Shown: one piece after another, positions 1-8,256 of the stretch | Numbering within the stretch: the first letter of the stretch is position 1 | Layout: each line of letters opens with the position of its first letter | From: JALEFZ01 sp039817415 | GTDB taxonomy: Bacteria > Bacteroidota > Bacteroidia > J057 | DNA length: 64,000 bases | Direction of reading: 5' to 3' | Assembly (NCBI GenBank): GCA_039817415.1 | Contig: JBCBVV010000002.1 | Span: 1-64,000, forward strand | Program-made: the position numbers and the translations under genes | Notes under the pieces: model-generated | The model's input: only the letters and a program-made list of their open reading frames with translations | Database searches by the model: none | Told to the model about the DNA's origin: nothing

Positions 1-256
1 GCTACAATGGGTTCAGGAATGACTTCAGTTTCTTCTTCGACTTGAGGAGTTTCTTCTATGGCTGTTTCTTCCTCCTGCGTGCTTTCCACTTCTGTAGTTT
101 CTTCTGCTACAATGGGTTCAGGAATGACTTCAGTTTCTTCTTCGACTTGAGGAGTTTCTTCTATGGCTGTTTCTTCCTCCTGCGTGCTTTCTACTTCTGT
201 CGTTTCTTCCGCTACAATGGGTTCAGGAGTAGGTTCAGTTTCCTCTTCTACTTGAG
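1..256. repeat. Tandem 105-bp coding repeat (35-residue Glu-rich units)
   Basis: Units start at 1, 106 and 211, an exact 105-bp period. The first two differ at about three positions; the third is partial and more diverged. The period is a multiple of three and the array lies in frame in the minus-strand gene, encoding Glu/Thr-rich units that contain PEPIVAEETTEVES. The array may continue beyond base 1. Confidence 0.9.
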
Positions 257-1202
257 GCGTAGCTGAATCGATAGCCGTTTCTACCTTTTTCTCATCAATC
301 TGAGCTGTTTGATCCTCAGGAGTGGTCCATTTGCTTTCTCCTGCGATTACAGGAGGAATTTCCGTCTGATTAACTGCTTCTTCCTGTACAGGTGGAACTG
401 GAATAATGGGTTGTTGTGAGGTAGGAACTTGCTCCTCTTTCTGCAAAGGGGGAGGGGCAATGGGATTTTGATTGACTACCGGTGGTGTAAATTGAGTGCC
501 TGGATTGGGCTGAGGCATTTTTCCCATCCCGTAGAATGGCTTGCTCAGACGCCAGTTCAGTTTGTGTTTATCTAATCTCCTTACCACCATTCCTTCTGCC
601 CAATTTGGAGTGGCTCCAAGTTGGCGTTCATTCCATCTTAGTCTTTTCTGAATGGGATCGAGGCTGATTTCTTTTAAGCCAAATCTGTATTTGTGATCAA
701 TCGAATTGTAGGCCTTTTGTAAGTCCATTCCCTTTAGGACAGCCAAATAGAAGTCCTCCAAAAGGGCATTCATCTGAGGACCAGTCGGAACAGAGAAAAT
801 AACAGAGATCTTCCTTTCGAGAAATACAGTAGGTAGCTCAATGTTATTGACTCCTGCCAAGACAACCATCTTCAAATCGGGGAGCTTGCAGATCATATCT
901 GCCAACTCTTCTGCCGTAAGGGAATTGCCTTCCCCTGGCATGCCTACCTGAAAAGAAAGGCTATTTATATTGGAACAATCAACATGAACCAAAGGAAATC
1001 TATGTCCTGGTTCAGGATTGCCCTTAAAAGAATCTACAGTTTTGTCGATTCCTAATCTTATAATCTCACAAGGTCCACCCCCACTGGGTTGCCAAAGCCT
1101 GTTTAATTGGTCTAGTTGACCAGAAGGCGTAACCCCAACATGAGAAGTTTTTGGGAAAAGAGGGATATACGTCAGGCGTGGCTTAAGTAAAATAGCGCTC
1201 AT
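1..1202 (-). CDS. Degenerate CHAT-like protein with acidic 35-residue repeats, partial (3' end outside window)
   Basis: Translating the minus strand from the ATG at 1202 gives an uninterrupted frame to the window edge, about 400 residues with no stop. Residues 70-170 resemble the core of a CHAT (caspase-like) domain: a strand at LVHVDCSN, a helix with LTAEELADMI, a strand MVVLAGVNN, then FYLAVLKGMDLQKAY, which matches the usual FYxALxxGxxxxEA helix. In active CHAT proteases the first strand ends in GHG and the second in a catalytic Cys; here neither is present (HVDCSN and LAGVNN), so this looks like a pseudoenzyme. Residues 230-310 are Pro/Gln-rich, and the rest is Glu/Thr/Pro repeats. It is divergent from the AAA+ gene at 1611. 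No signal peptide is visible, so it is probably cytoplasmic. The CHAT assignment is inference from pattern; the open frame is certain. Confidence 0.7.
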   Translation of the reverse strand, partial: MSAILLKPRLTYIPLFPKTSHVGVTPSGQLDQLNRLWQPSGGGPCEIIRLGIDKTVDSFKGNPEPGHRFPLVHVDCSNINSLSFQVGMPGEGNSLTAEELADMICKLPDLKMVVLAGVNNIELPTVFLERKISVIFSVPTGPQMNALLEDFYLAVLKGMDLQKAYNSIDHKYRFGLKEISLDPIQKRLRWNERQLGATPNWAEGMVVRRLDKHKLNWRLSKPFYGMGKMPQPNPGTQFTPPVVNQNPIAPPPLQKEEQVPTSQQPIIPVPPVQEEAVNQTEIPPVIAGESKWTTPEDQTAQIDEKKVETAIDSATPQVEEETEPTPEPIVAEETTEVESTQEEETAIEETPQVEEETEVIPEPIVAEETTEVESTQEEETAIEETPQVEEETEVIPEPIV

Positions 1203-1610
1203 ACAACAACTAATGTTCTATCTATCAGCATTATTGTGCAATCTAAAAGTACATAATTATATCTTCTTTCAGGTGGATATAAGATTAAGCGGTAAGATCA
1301 GGGGGGAGTTTGGCAACAATTTTTGCTCTATGGAATATACAAAACTCCCAATAGGCTGTTTAATACAGGCCCTGTTTATTTATACTTCCTTAAAGGTCAA
1401 GGAATTGGATGAAAGAAATTGCGCTCTTTTTCTCATTTTCTGGGGCTCATTTGCCTCTTTTTCGTCCAAAATAAAAAATGCGACTAAAGGAAAAATATTT
1501 TTTATTTTCTAAACGTCTCTCAACAAGGCTTTTTTACTAAATTCCAACTGGAATACACAAAGCTCTTACCTGGTTGACCATTTATTCCGGGTAGTACAAT
1601 TCACAAACTT
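1203..1610. other. Divergent intergenic region, no gene seen
   Basis: These 408 AT-rich bases separate the CHAT-like gene (minus) from the AAA+ gene (plus) and must hold both promoters. A 99-codon frame at 1213-1512 has no recognisable domain and unusual composition (Phe/Ile/Lys/Cys), so I do not call it. No tRNA-like or strong hairpin structure was found, and no convincing TAnnTTTG promoter was identified. Confidence 0.5.
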
Positions 1611-3536
1611 ATGTCTACAGAAACTCAAGACAAACCAAAATTAGTCGTACCTGAGTGGGTATATGAAATAAAGAGAAAATATCTTTCTGAAAACGTAGCC
1701 CAATTTATCGTCCACGGAAACATCAATGATTTTGTAAGAATCGAACGTGAGGGCAAGTCAGAATACCTGAGAATTAGAGAATTCCTGAACCAGGAGCTAT
1801 TTAGGGATAAAGACATTGTGATCAACTATGACCGCGCAGCAGGAATCCGTTTCAAAGACGATACGCGCTTTGGCGGTGATAGCACCATGCGAAAGGACGT
1901 TGAAAATACACTGGAAATGATCGCTGAGCTATCAGGTGGGAGAGGAACCAGCTTAGGAAGGTCTCCTGGAGATGCCTTTTATGCCTTGGATAAGTATTTC
2001 GATGTTACCCTTAACAAAAATACAATCAAGTACCTGATCCAGCATCTGCAGAAAAAAATTAGTGCAGGTGGGAAGGCTGAGGGAGATGACAGGTTCTTGA
2101 GCGACATCATGGATTTGAACAATCGCAACAGCAAATCCAAGAAAAAACACGAAGAGCGTATTCAGAATCTGCAGGCCCAATTGAAGCGTCCCAAATCAGT
2201 TGCCTTGATGGTAGACTATGCGGAAACGCTGATTTCACAAGGAGAGAATCTTCGCCCAGAAGAAAAAATGGCCTTGGTCTTCCTTCAAAAATGGGCCAAG
2301 GATGAGCAATTCCTGAATTCAGATATGATGGTGGTCGTCCTGGTAGAGAACCTAAATGGGATCGACGACCAATATGTCCGTAACCCTTATACATTTGAAA
2401 TCAATATTCCTTATCCAGACGAAAAGGAAAGGAGATATTTCATTGACTACTTCTTCGACAAGTATCCTGACTCTCAGTCATTCTTTGATATGGACGCAGA
2501 GGTACTAGCAAAGAACACAGCCGGCCTGGGTATTGTCCAACTGAGAACCATCATGTCGGAAGCAGCTAAAAATAAGCTTCCCTTTACCAATGATGAGTTG
2601 ACGAAGAAGAAAAAGCAGATGATCGAATCTGAGGCTGGAGGATTGCTAGAATTTGTGGAGACAAAATTTAGCCTTGACGATGTTGCAGGACATACCCAAG
2701 CCAAGAAGCACTTACGTGATGCTTCCAAAGCCTTGATGAATGGTCGTCCAGATGTGATGCCAATGGGATACTTGGTTTCTGGTCCCGTAGGTACGGGCAA
2801 GACCTTTATGATCCGTTCATTTGCCAATGATGTTGGGGTACCCATGGTAATTCTGAAAAACTTCAGAGGAATGTACGTTGGTCAGTCCGAAGGTAACCTT
2901 CAAAAGGTACTGAAGATCCTAAAGGCGATGGCACCTGTAGCCGTGATGATTGATGAGGCAGATGCTTACTTGGGTAACCGCGGTGATAGTGGTGGAAGTG
3001 GGGTTAACAACCGTATCTTCTCCATGATTGCCAGCTTTATGTCTGACACTGACAATAGGGGCCGCATTATTTGGTTCCTTGTTACTGCTCGTCCGGATTT
3101 GATGCCGGTTGACTTCAAAAGGCAGGGAAGGGCAGAGGAACACATTGGCTTATTTTATCCAGAAAGCCTAGCTGACAAACAAGAACTTCTTGAGGTTATG
3201 CTTCGCAAAACAGGTCTCAGCTACCTGAATAAGGAAGAATTTGATGAGGATTTCTTTGAAGATATTACCGTAAAATCCGGTGCAGATATGGAGGCCGCTT
3301 TGACAAGAGCCAAGTTCAAAGCCGCTAGCCTGGGTTTGGAGGAAGTAAATCTGGACATCATTGTCCAAGTCTTCAATGACTTCCTGCCTCCTACCTATCC
3401 GGAAGAGATTGAACTGATGGAGTATTCTGCTGTTCTTGAGTGTACTTCTAAAGAGCTCCTTCCTCCAAGATTCAGAGACATGGATCGACAGGAAGTTCTT
3501 GAAAAAGTTGAAGAACTGAAGATGAGAAGAAGATAG
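1611..3536 (+). CDS. AAA+ ATPase with degenerate N-terminal AAA-like domain (Ycf46-like layout)
   Basis: 641 residues from an ATG. The C-terminal half is a complete AAA+ module: entry at FSLDDVAGHTQAKKHL, Walker A GPVGTGKT (about 391-398), Walker B VAVMIDEAD (about 443-451), sensor-1-like region WFLVTARPD and the arginine-rich FKRQGRAEEHI. The N-terminal half (about 1-330) keeps AAA-like elements such as VVVLVENLNGI and INIPYPDEKERRYFI but has no P-loop, so it is probably an inactive AAA domain. That two-part layout resembles Ycf46-type ATPases, and distantly the ATPases of contractile injection clusters. The family is not pinned down; the substrate is unknown. It is soluble and likely forms a ring. 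It is divergent from the CHAT-like gene and followed by two hairpins. Confidence 0.8.
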   Translation: MSTETQDKPKLVVPEWVYEIKRKYLSENVAQFIVHGNINDFVRIEREGKSEYLRIREFLNQELFRDKDIVINYDRAAGIRFKDDTRFGGDSTMRKDVENTLEMIAELSGGRGTSLGRSPGDAFYALDKYFDVTLNKNTIKYLIQHLQKKISAGGKAEGDDRFLSDIMDLNNRNSKSKKKHEERIQNLQAQLKRPKSVALMVDYAETLISQGENLRPEEKMALVFLQKWAKDEQFLNSDMMVVVLVENLNGIDDQYVRNPYTFEINIPYPDEKERRYFIDYFFDKYPDSQSFFDMDAEVLAKNTAGLGIVQLRTIMSEAAKNKLPFTNDELTKKKKQMIESEAGGLLEFVETKFSLDDVAGHTQAKKHLRDASKALMNGRPDVMPMGYLVSGPVGTGKTFMIRSFANDVGVPMVILKNFRGMYVGQSEGNLQKVLKILKAMAPVAVMIDEADAYLGNRGDSGGSGVNNRIFSMIASFMSDTDNRGRIIWFLVTARPDLMPVDFKRQGRAEEHIGLFYPESLADKQELLEVMLRKTGLSYLNKEEFDEDFFEDITVKSGADMEAALTRAKFKAASLGLEEVNLDIIVQVFNDFLPPTYPEEIELMEYSAVLECTSKELLPPRFRDMDRQEVLEKVEELKMRRR

Positions 3537-3539
3537 TTA

Positions 3540-3604
3540 ACAGGATAGATTATCCTGTAAAGATATGATTCTAAGGCCTGCATGATATATGCAGGCCTTT
3601 TTAT
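3540..3604 (+). terminator. Two consecutive hairpins, the second a classical terminator
   Basis: ACAGGATA/TATCCTGT (3540-3558) forms an 8-bp stem straight after the AAA+ stop codon. It is followed by a perfect 11-bp stem at 3573-3583 / 3589-3599 (arm AAGGCCTGCAT) running into T residues. Confidence 0.85.
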
Positions 3605-3649
3605 TTGATTTCATTTTAGATATTTTGGCTATTCCTAAAGCAAACTCTA

Positions 3650-4111
3650 ATGGATCCTATCTTCAAGAAGCTCAATTTTAAGGAGCAGGAGAAAATTGCG
3701 GTCATCAATCCTCCCGATTCTTTTCAGCCACATCTTGAGGCCATGAAAAATATGACCCATATCCATGATTCTGTAGAGGAAGGGGGATTCCCTTTTGTAC
3801 TTGGCTTTGCCGAGATGGCTGAGAATCTTCCTGCTATTTACGAAGGGTTAAAAGAGGCGTTAGATGCCAATGACCCTGTTCTTTGGGTCGCTTATCCCAA
3901 AAAATCATCTAAGAGATTCAAATCGGATATTACCCGAGATAGCGGACATTGGGCCCCACTTGGAGAAATGGGATTTGAAGGCGTAAGGTCAGTATCAATT
4001 GATGAAGACTGGTCTGCCATACGATTTCGATTGGTCGATTTCATCAAGCAAATGAAGAGAAGTAAGCATTGGGCCATGAGCGAGAAAGGGAAAAAACGCA
4101 CTAGCAAATAA
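3650..4111 (+). CDS. DUF3052-like protein
   Basis: 153 residues from an ATG. The core has VLWVAYPKKSSK, then DITRDSGHW and a C-terminal VSIDEDWSAIRFRLVD. This is the order seen in the DUF3052 family (WVAWPKK, then a Trp-containing 'DATWSGLRFV'-like end). Members are small cytoplasmic proteins of unknown biochemical function. No signal peptide or membrane segment is present. The stop codon lies 3 nt before the next start, so this gene and the lipoprotein at 4115 are probably co-transcribed. The strong terminator upstream separates it from the AAA+ gene. Family recognition is moderate and no function is proposed. Confidence 0.75.
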   Translation: MDPIFKKLNFKEQEKIAVINPPDSFQPHLEAMKNMTHIHDSVEEGGFPFVLGFAEMAENLPAIYEGLKEALDANDPVLWVAYPKKSSKRFKSDITRDSGHWAPLGEMGFEGVRSVSIDEDWSAIRFRLVDFIKQMKRSKHWAMSEKGKKRTSK

Positions 4112-4114
4112 ACC

Positions 4115-4924
4115 ATGAATAAAAATTACCTACTAGGCATCATCAGTTGCCTGATTGGAATACTCCTTGTCAGTTCCTGTCAACCCGATGAATTGGTGTT
4201 GCCGAAGATGGAGGAGCGGTACATCAACTACATAGTTAGTTATCCACAGAAGGATACATTTTTTTCTGCTACCTATGACGATGGATTGATCCGAAAAATA
4301 AAATGGTCGCAGGATACTACTGTCTTTTTTTATGAAGGAGATCGGCCTATATACGCCCTAGAATATGATGTTTCTCAGGAATCTGTTGACTCAATTGCCT
4401 TGTACTATAATGCTGAAAACAACGAGCAACTAGATTATCTGATAAGCTATGACCTACAAAGTACAGGCTTAGAACTTGTAGAATTCAAGTTTGAATTTTC
4501 CTATGATGAGGAAGGGCAAATCATTTCGATATATGAACCCTTCTACCCAGAGGATGATCGTAATGAAGGGAATTACTATACGTTTACGTGGGAGGAAGGA
4601 AATGTAGTAGGTTATACTCGGCAGAGGCTTGAAAATCAAGGTAATGATACCTCTGCCATACGAACTTACATAGTCGAGTACGATGATAAGCCAAATTTAT
4701 GGCGTAATTCATGGGAGAAAGTTCCCTGGAGCTTTTTCGAACGATACCGCGATCTGAGATGTTTGTCTGTCAATAATATGTCCACCCGTAATATCGTGGA
4801 ATTTAATTGGGAAATATGGTACGACTACCAATACGGCTTGGGCGACTTTCCTATGAGGTATAGAGTTGGAGAAAGCGATTTTGATGATATCTATTTTAAT
4901 AGGATTGTGTATATAGAAAAATAG
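4115..4924 (+). CDS. Hypothetical lipoprotein
   Basis: 269 residues. The N-terminus is a lipoprotein signal with hydrophobic stretch LLGIISCLIGILLVSSC and predicted lipidated Cys22. The mature part is rich in Tyr, Asp, Glu and Trp, with repeating short motifs such as LISYDL, FEFSYDEEGQI and YTFTWEEGNVVGYT. This pattern resembles YD/RHS-like strand pairs and the DUF4595-type Bacteroidota lipoproteins that read 'Y.Y...G.i'. It probably sits in the outer membrane or periplasm. The start is 3 nt after the DUF3052-like gene. Specific function not recognised. Confidence 0.75.
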   Translation: MNKNYLLGIISCLIGILLVSSCQPDELVLPKMEERYINYIVSYPQKDTFFSATYDDGLIRKIKWSQDTTVFFYEGDRPIYALEYDVSQESVDSIALYYNAENNEQLDYLISYDLQSTGLELVEFKFEFSYDEEGQIISIYEPFYPEDDRNEGNYYTFTWEEGNVVGYTRQRLENQGNDTSAIRTYIVEYDDKPNLWRNSWEKVPWSFFERYRDLRCLSVNNMSTRNIVEFNWEIWYDYQYGLGDFPMRYRVGESDFDDIYFNRIVYIEK

Positions 4925-4973
4925 CAGAGACTTCACAGCCTCTGCCTCCCTATATAACTGTTACATCCATAAC

Positions 4974-5420
4974 TTACTTTGTGTAGCGTGCTTCTTGCTT
5001 GGCACGGTCGATTCTTTTGCGCTTCACCTCTTCGTCCATAGACTCAGATTCTAGCTCATCCACTTGTTCAAATCCGAAATCAAAGTCGACAACAGCGATC
5101 CCGGGGGTTGTCCCACAATAGTTTGCAGTGTAGGTATTCATATCCAATGTCAACTTGAATTGGGTTCCATTTTCGTAAGGAAGATTTAACTCACCACCTA
5201 TTGGAATCATATCGTAGTTAAGGTCTTCGATAAAGAAGTACGCTCCGCAATCCTGGCCCGGATTAGCATAATAAAGGGCGGTATGTGTTTCCAATTGAGC
5301 CATTGATTTGGCCACTCCTTTGTCTTCAACAGACTTTGCTGGAAGAACTTGATCCTCAACAGTACAAGAGGTCATAGCGAACAAAAAAGCGACGGCGATG
5401 GTAGAGGTTAAAGCTTTCAT
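4974..5420 (-). CDS. Small hypothetical lipoprotein
   Basis: 148 residues when started at the ATG at 5420, which opens directly into a signal sequence (MKALTSTIAVAFLFAMTSC) with lipidated Cys19. The frame extends 22 codons further upstream, but that extension has no features and would bury the signal. The mature protein has short acidic stretches, two Cys in the middle (DCGAYF and NYCGTT) and a charged C-terminus ending KRKRIDRAKQEARYTK. No known domain. It is convergent with the lipoprotein at 4115, with 49 nt between stop codons. Confidence 0.7.
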   Translation of the reverse strand: MKALTSTIAVAFLFAMTSCTVEDQVLPAKSVEDKGVAKSMAQLETHTALYYANPGQDCGAYFFIEDLNYDMIPIGGELNLPYENGTQFKLTLDMNTYTANYCGTTPGIAVVDFDFGFEQVDELESESMDEEVKRKRIDRAKQEARYTK

Positions 5421-5638
5421 AACGGTATGGGGTAAAGTGTTGAATTGTGTGAAGCACAATATCATATACTGGCTCAGCCACCCCAAGATTTATCAAGTTT
5501 GCCCATAAGATGACCCGTTTTGATCAATAGCGGTACAGACGTGCAACCCTTGCCTTTTTATTGGCCTCCAACAGGAAACTATCCTATCCACAGGCATGCC
5601 TGCGGGGCGTCTGCTTGAAGGTTAGACGGCCTCATTTA

Positions 5639-5670
5639 CAAAAATACCTACCCTTGGTGAAAGGATAGGT
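5639..5670 (-). terminator. Terminator of the pepA-pdxA transcript
   Basis: Read on the minus strand, ACCTATCCTT / AAGGGTAGGT forms a 10-bp stem (one T-G wobble) with a 5-nt loop, followed by a T-run. It lies just beyond the pdxA stop. Confidence 0.75.
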
Positions 5671-5698
5671 TTAAAGGAAGAATTCTTATAGGCCCCAG

Positions 5699-6763
5699 TT
5701 AATTAGAATGCTTGTCTGATTCTTGTGAAACCTTTAGGGGGTTGGCACTAATCTCTGCATGCATTTTTCTGGCCTTATGAACATCCAGTGCCACATACAA
5801 GGCTTGTCTAAGGCTTACAGGATCTGCCGTTCCTTTTCCTGCAATATCATAAGCAACGCCGTGATCTGGGGAAGTTCTGATGAACGGCATCCCAGCCGTG
5901 TAGTTCACTCCTCTGTATCCCGCAATCAGTTTAAAGGGAATCAAGCCCTGATCATGATACATGGCCAGCGTAGCATCAAATTTCTTGTAAGACATGGCAC
6001 CGAAGAAACCATCTGCTGGGTAAGGGCCAAAGGCTCGTATTCCAGATTTCTTTAGCTCAGTAACCGCCTTTGAGATTATTTCGATTTCTTCATTTCCAAT
6101 CAATCCCCGATCCCCAGCATGAGGGTTCAAGCCCAAAATGGCAATCATAGGACGCGGAATAGAAAAATCCTTTATGAGCGTATCGTTTAGAATTCTTGCC
6201 TTTGCAATGATTCTGTCTGCGTTAAGGTTGCGACTTACATCCTGTATAGGCAAATGGTTGGTAACTGTCCCAACTCTCAACTCTTCCGCAACCATCAACA
6301 TGAGGTTGGTTTTGACGTTGAAGGTTTCCGCCAGCAATTCTGTATGCCCTTTAAAATCTGGGGCGTGTTCCTGCATGGCCTTTTTGTCTACCGGAAGGGT
6401 AACTAAGGTATCAATGGCGCCATGCTGGGCGTCTTCAAGCGCTCTTTTGAGGGATAGATGAGCCGCTTTTCCTCCAATTTCGGAAGGCTTACCGATGTCA
6501 ACGCGCTCCAAGCCAGGGACAGACTCAATGATGTTGAGCTTTTTGTTTTGTGCCTGGGAGGGATTCTGAATAACCACGTAGTGAAACTTGTTCACATTCA
6601 TCACCTTTCGGTAAATGTTGATGACGCGTGAGGAGCCATAAAGGATAGGAATAAAGTGTTCCTTCATCCGCTGGTCCATAAAGGCCTTGATGATCAATTC
6701 TGGACCAATGCCATTTACATCGCCCATCGTTATTCCCACTCGCAACTTATGATGTTGTGCCAT
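5699..6763 (-). CDS. pdxA: 4-hydroxythreonine-4-phosphate dehydrogenase
   Basis: 354 residues, typical for the family. PdxA oxidises 4-phosphooxy-threonine on the DXP-dependent route to pyridoxal phosphate in the cytosol. Family signatures: N-terminal VGITMGDVNGIGPE, KGHTELLAE, GLNPHAGDRGLIGNEE and the metal-binding MYHDQGLIPFK. The C-terminal RTSPDHGVAYDIAGKG is also characteristic. The ATG at 6763 begins just ahead of the conserved domain. It lies 5 nt downstream of pepA on the same strand, so the two form an operon with a clear terminator after pdxA. No oddities. Confidence 0.97.
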   Translation of the reverse strand: MAQHHKLRVGITMGDVNGIGPELIIKAFMDQRMKEHFIPILYGSSRVINIYRKVMNVNKFHYVVIQNPSQAQNKKLNIIESVPGLERVDIGKPSEIGGKAAHLSLKRALEDAQHGAIDTLVTLPVDKKAMQEHAPDFKGHTELLAETFNVKTNLMLMVAEELRVGTVTNHLPIQDVSRNLNADRIIAKARILNDTLIKDFSIPRPMIAILGLNPHAGDRGLIGNEEIEIISKAVTELKKSGIRAFGPYPADGFFGAMSYKKFDATLAMYHDQGLIPFKLIAGYRGVNYTAGMPFIRTSPDHGVAYDIAGKGTADPVSLRQALYVALDVHKARKMHAEISANPLKVSQESDKHSN

Positions 6764-6768
6764 AGTGA

Positions 6769-8184
6769 TCAGTAATTAGCTAAAAACTGTGTAAGTAAAC
6801 GTACCCCAACGCCGGTTCCATTCTTTCCTCTGTAGGAATCTCGGGAATGAGAGAATGCTGATCCCGCAATATCCAAGTGAATCCAGGGGTAATCTGTGAA
6901 ATGCTCGAGGAACTTCCCTGCGGTAATTGATCCCGCTTCTCTTCCTCCTATATTCTTTAGGTCGGCAATGTCGCTATTGAGCATGTCACGGTATTCTTTC
7001 CACAAAGGAAACTCAACCAAGCGCTCATAAACGTCTTCACCTGCTTGCTTAAATCTATTTTTGACTTCTTCACTGGCGGTACTCATCATTCCGATTCCAG
7101 TACTGCCAATGGCCACGACCTTTGCACCTGTAAGGGTAGCTAGGTCAATAACCAATTCAGGATCATATTTTTTAGCATAGGCTAATGCGTCTGCCAAAAG
7201 CATGCGACCCTCTGCGTCCGTATTTAACACTTCTACTGTAGACTCATCAAACATCTTGATGACATCGCCCGGCGTATAGGCATTTTTCCCTGGGCGGTTG
7301 TCCGTAGCTGGAACTAGGCCGATGAGGTTGATTTTTAGTTTCAAACTTGCCACGGCACAGAAGGCACCAATCACAGCTGCAGCACCTCCCATATCAGCCT
7401 TCATGAAATCCATGGAGTTGGCGGTGGGCTTAAGGCTTAATCCCCCCGTATCATAGACTACCCCTTTGCCTACCAGTACGACAGCTTGCTGATTGGTAGC
7501 TTCAGGATGCTTATACGTCATGATAGAAAAGGTAGGCGGAATCTCTGAGCCCATGTTTACTGCGAGTAAACCTCCCATCTTCAAAGATTGAATTTTGCTC
7601 ATTTGGAGGACATCCACATCAAAGCCAAATTCTTCTCCCAACTGCTCAATACGAGAAGCCAATTCTACCGCTGTCAGGGTGATGACGGGCTCATTAACCA
7701 AATCTCTTGCGATACAGGTGGCTTCGGCAATCTTTCTGCCTTTTTCTATCTCAGAAAATAAGTCCTCATCTCCGATAAATATAATCTCCTGCGTTACCGG
7801 CTCAGGCTTTTCAGATTTGTATATATCAAATTGGTAGGCAGAAAGGAAAAGGGCCTCGCTGGCTGCCAAATAAAATGATCCTTCAGTAGGAATCCCCATG
7901 ATAGACACCTTGGGCTGATTAAGGGTGGTAGCCTGCTGGTATATGTTATGCATGGCTTTCCTAATAGCTTCTGCTTCAAACTCCTCTCCCATTCCCACGA
8001 TCAACAGCATACCACCTTGGGTAGAGAGGATGTGATGCTTGCCCGCTTTTTGCCACTTCTCCTGAACATCACCTATTTCAGGAAAGTCAGTTTTAAGTTG
8101 TTGATGATTGTGAGCAGAAAGTAGGAATACCCCCAAAGGGCTGGAAATATCTTTAGGTTTGTTTGAGGAAAGGCTAACCTTCAT
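6769..8184 (-). CDS. pepA: Leucyl aminopeptidase, M17 family
   Basis: 471 residues. The C-terminal catalytic domain carries the metal and active-site signatures VGKGVVYDTGGLSLKP, MKADMGGAAAV and NTDAEGRMLLADAL, which supply the Lys, Asp and Glu ligands of the two-metal centre. The N-terminal 160 residues are the variable M17 cap domain. The enzyme releases N-terminal residues from peptides in the cytosol and is usually hexameric. It is the first gene of a pepA-pdxA operon and is divergent from rsmA across about 72 nt that must contain both promoters. Confidence 0.96.
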   Translation of the reverse strand: MKVSLSSNKPKDISSPLGVFLLSAHNHQQLKTDFPEIGDVQEKWQKAGKHHILSTQGGMLLIVGMGEEFEAEAIRKAMHNIYQQATTLNQPKVSIMGIPTEGSFYLAASEALFLSAYQFDIYKSEKPEPVTQEIIFIGDEDLFSEIEKGRKIAEATCIARDLVNEPVITLTAVELASRIEQLGEEFGFDVDVLQMSKIQSLKMGGLLAVNMGSEIPPTFSIMTYKHPEATNQQAVVLVGKGVVYDTGGLSLKPTANSMDFMKADMGGAAAVIGAFCAVASLKLKINLIGLVPATDNRPGKNAYTPGDVIKMFDESTVEVLNTDAEGRMLLADALAYAKKYDPELVIDLATLTGAKVVAIGSTGIGMMSTASEEVKNRFKQAGEDVYERLVEFPLWKEYRDMLNSDIADLKNIGGREAGSITAGKFLEHFTDYPWIHLDIAGSAFSHSRDSYRGKNGTGVGVRLLTQFLANY

Positions 8185-8256
8185 TGCAGGTGTTGATTAG
8201 TTGGGTAGATTTATACCTATCTTTGGTTAATATAAGCGCTTAAAATACAATTTCAG

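Noticed and set aside
1..256. CRISPR-like or satellite repeat
   Set aside because: The repeat has no spacers, a period divisible by three, and is in frame within a protein gene.
1213..1512. 99-codon plus-strand frame in the divergent region
   Set aside because: Unusual composition, no domain, and it fills the only space for two promoters.
1..5420. Contractile injection system cluster around the AAA+ gene
   Set aside because: No sheath, tube, baseplate or spike genes are present in the window; the ATPase alone is not enough.
5591..5630. Small palindromes (CAGGCATGCCTG and CGTCT/AGACG) in the 5421-5698 gap
   Set aside because: Short, without T-run, and no second copy noticed in the window, so a REP-type element cannot be supported.
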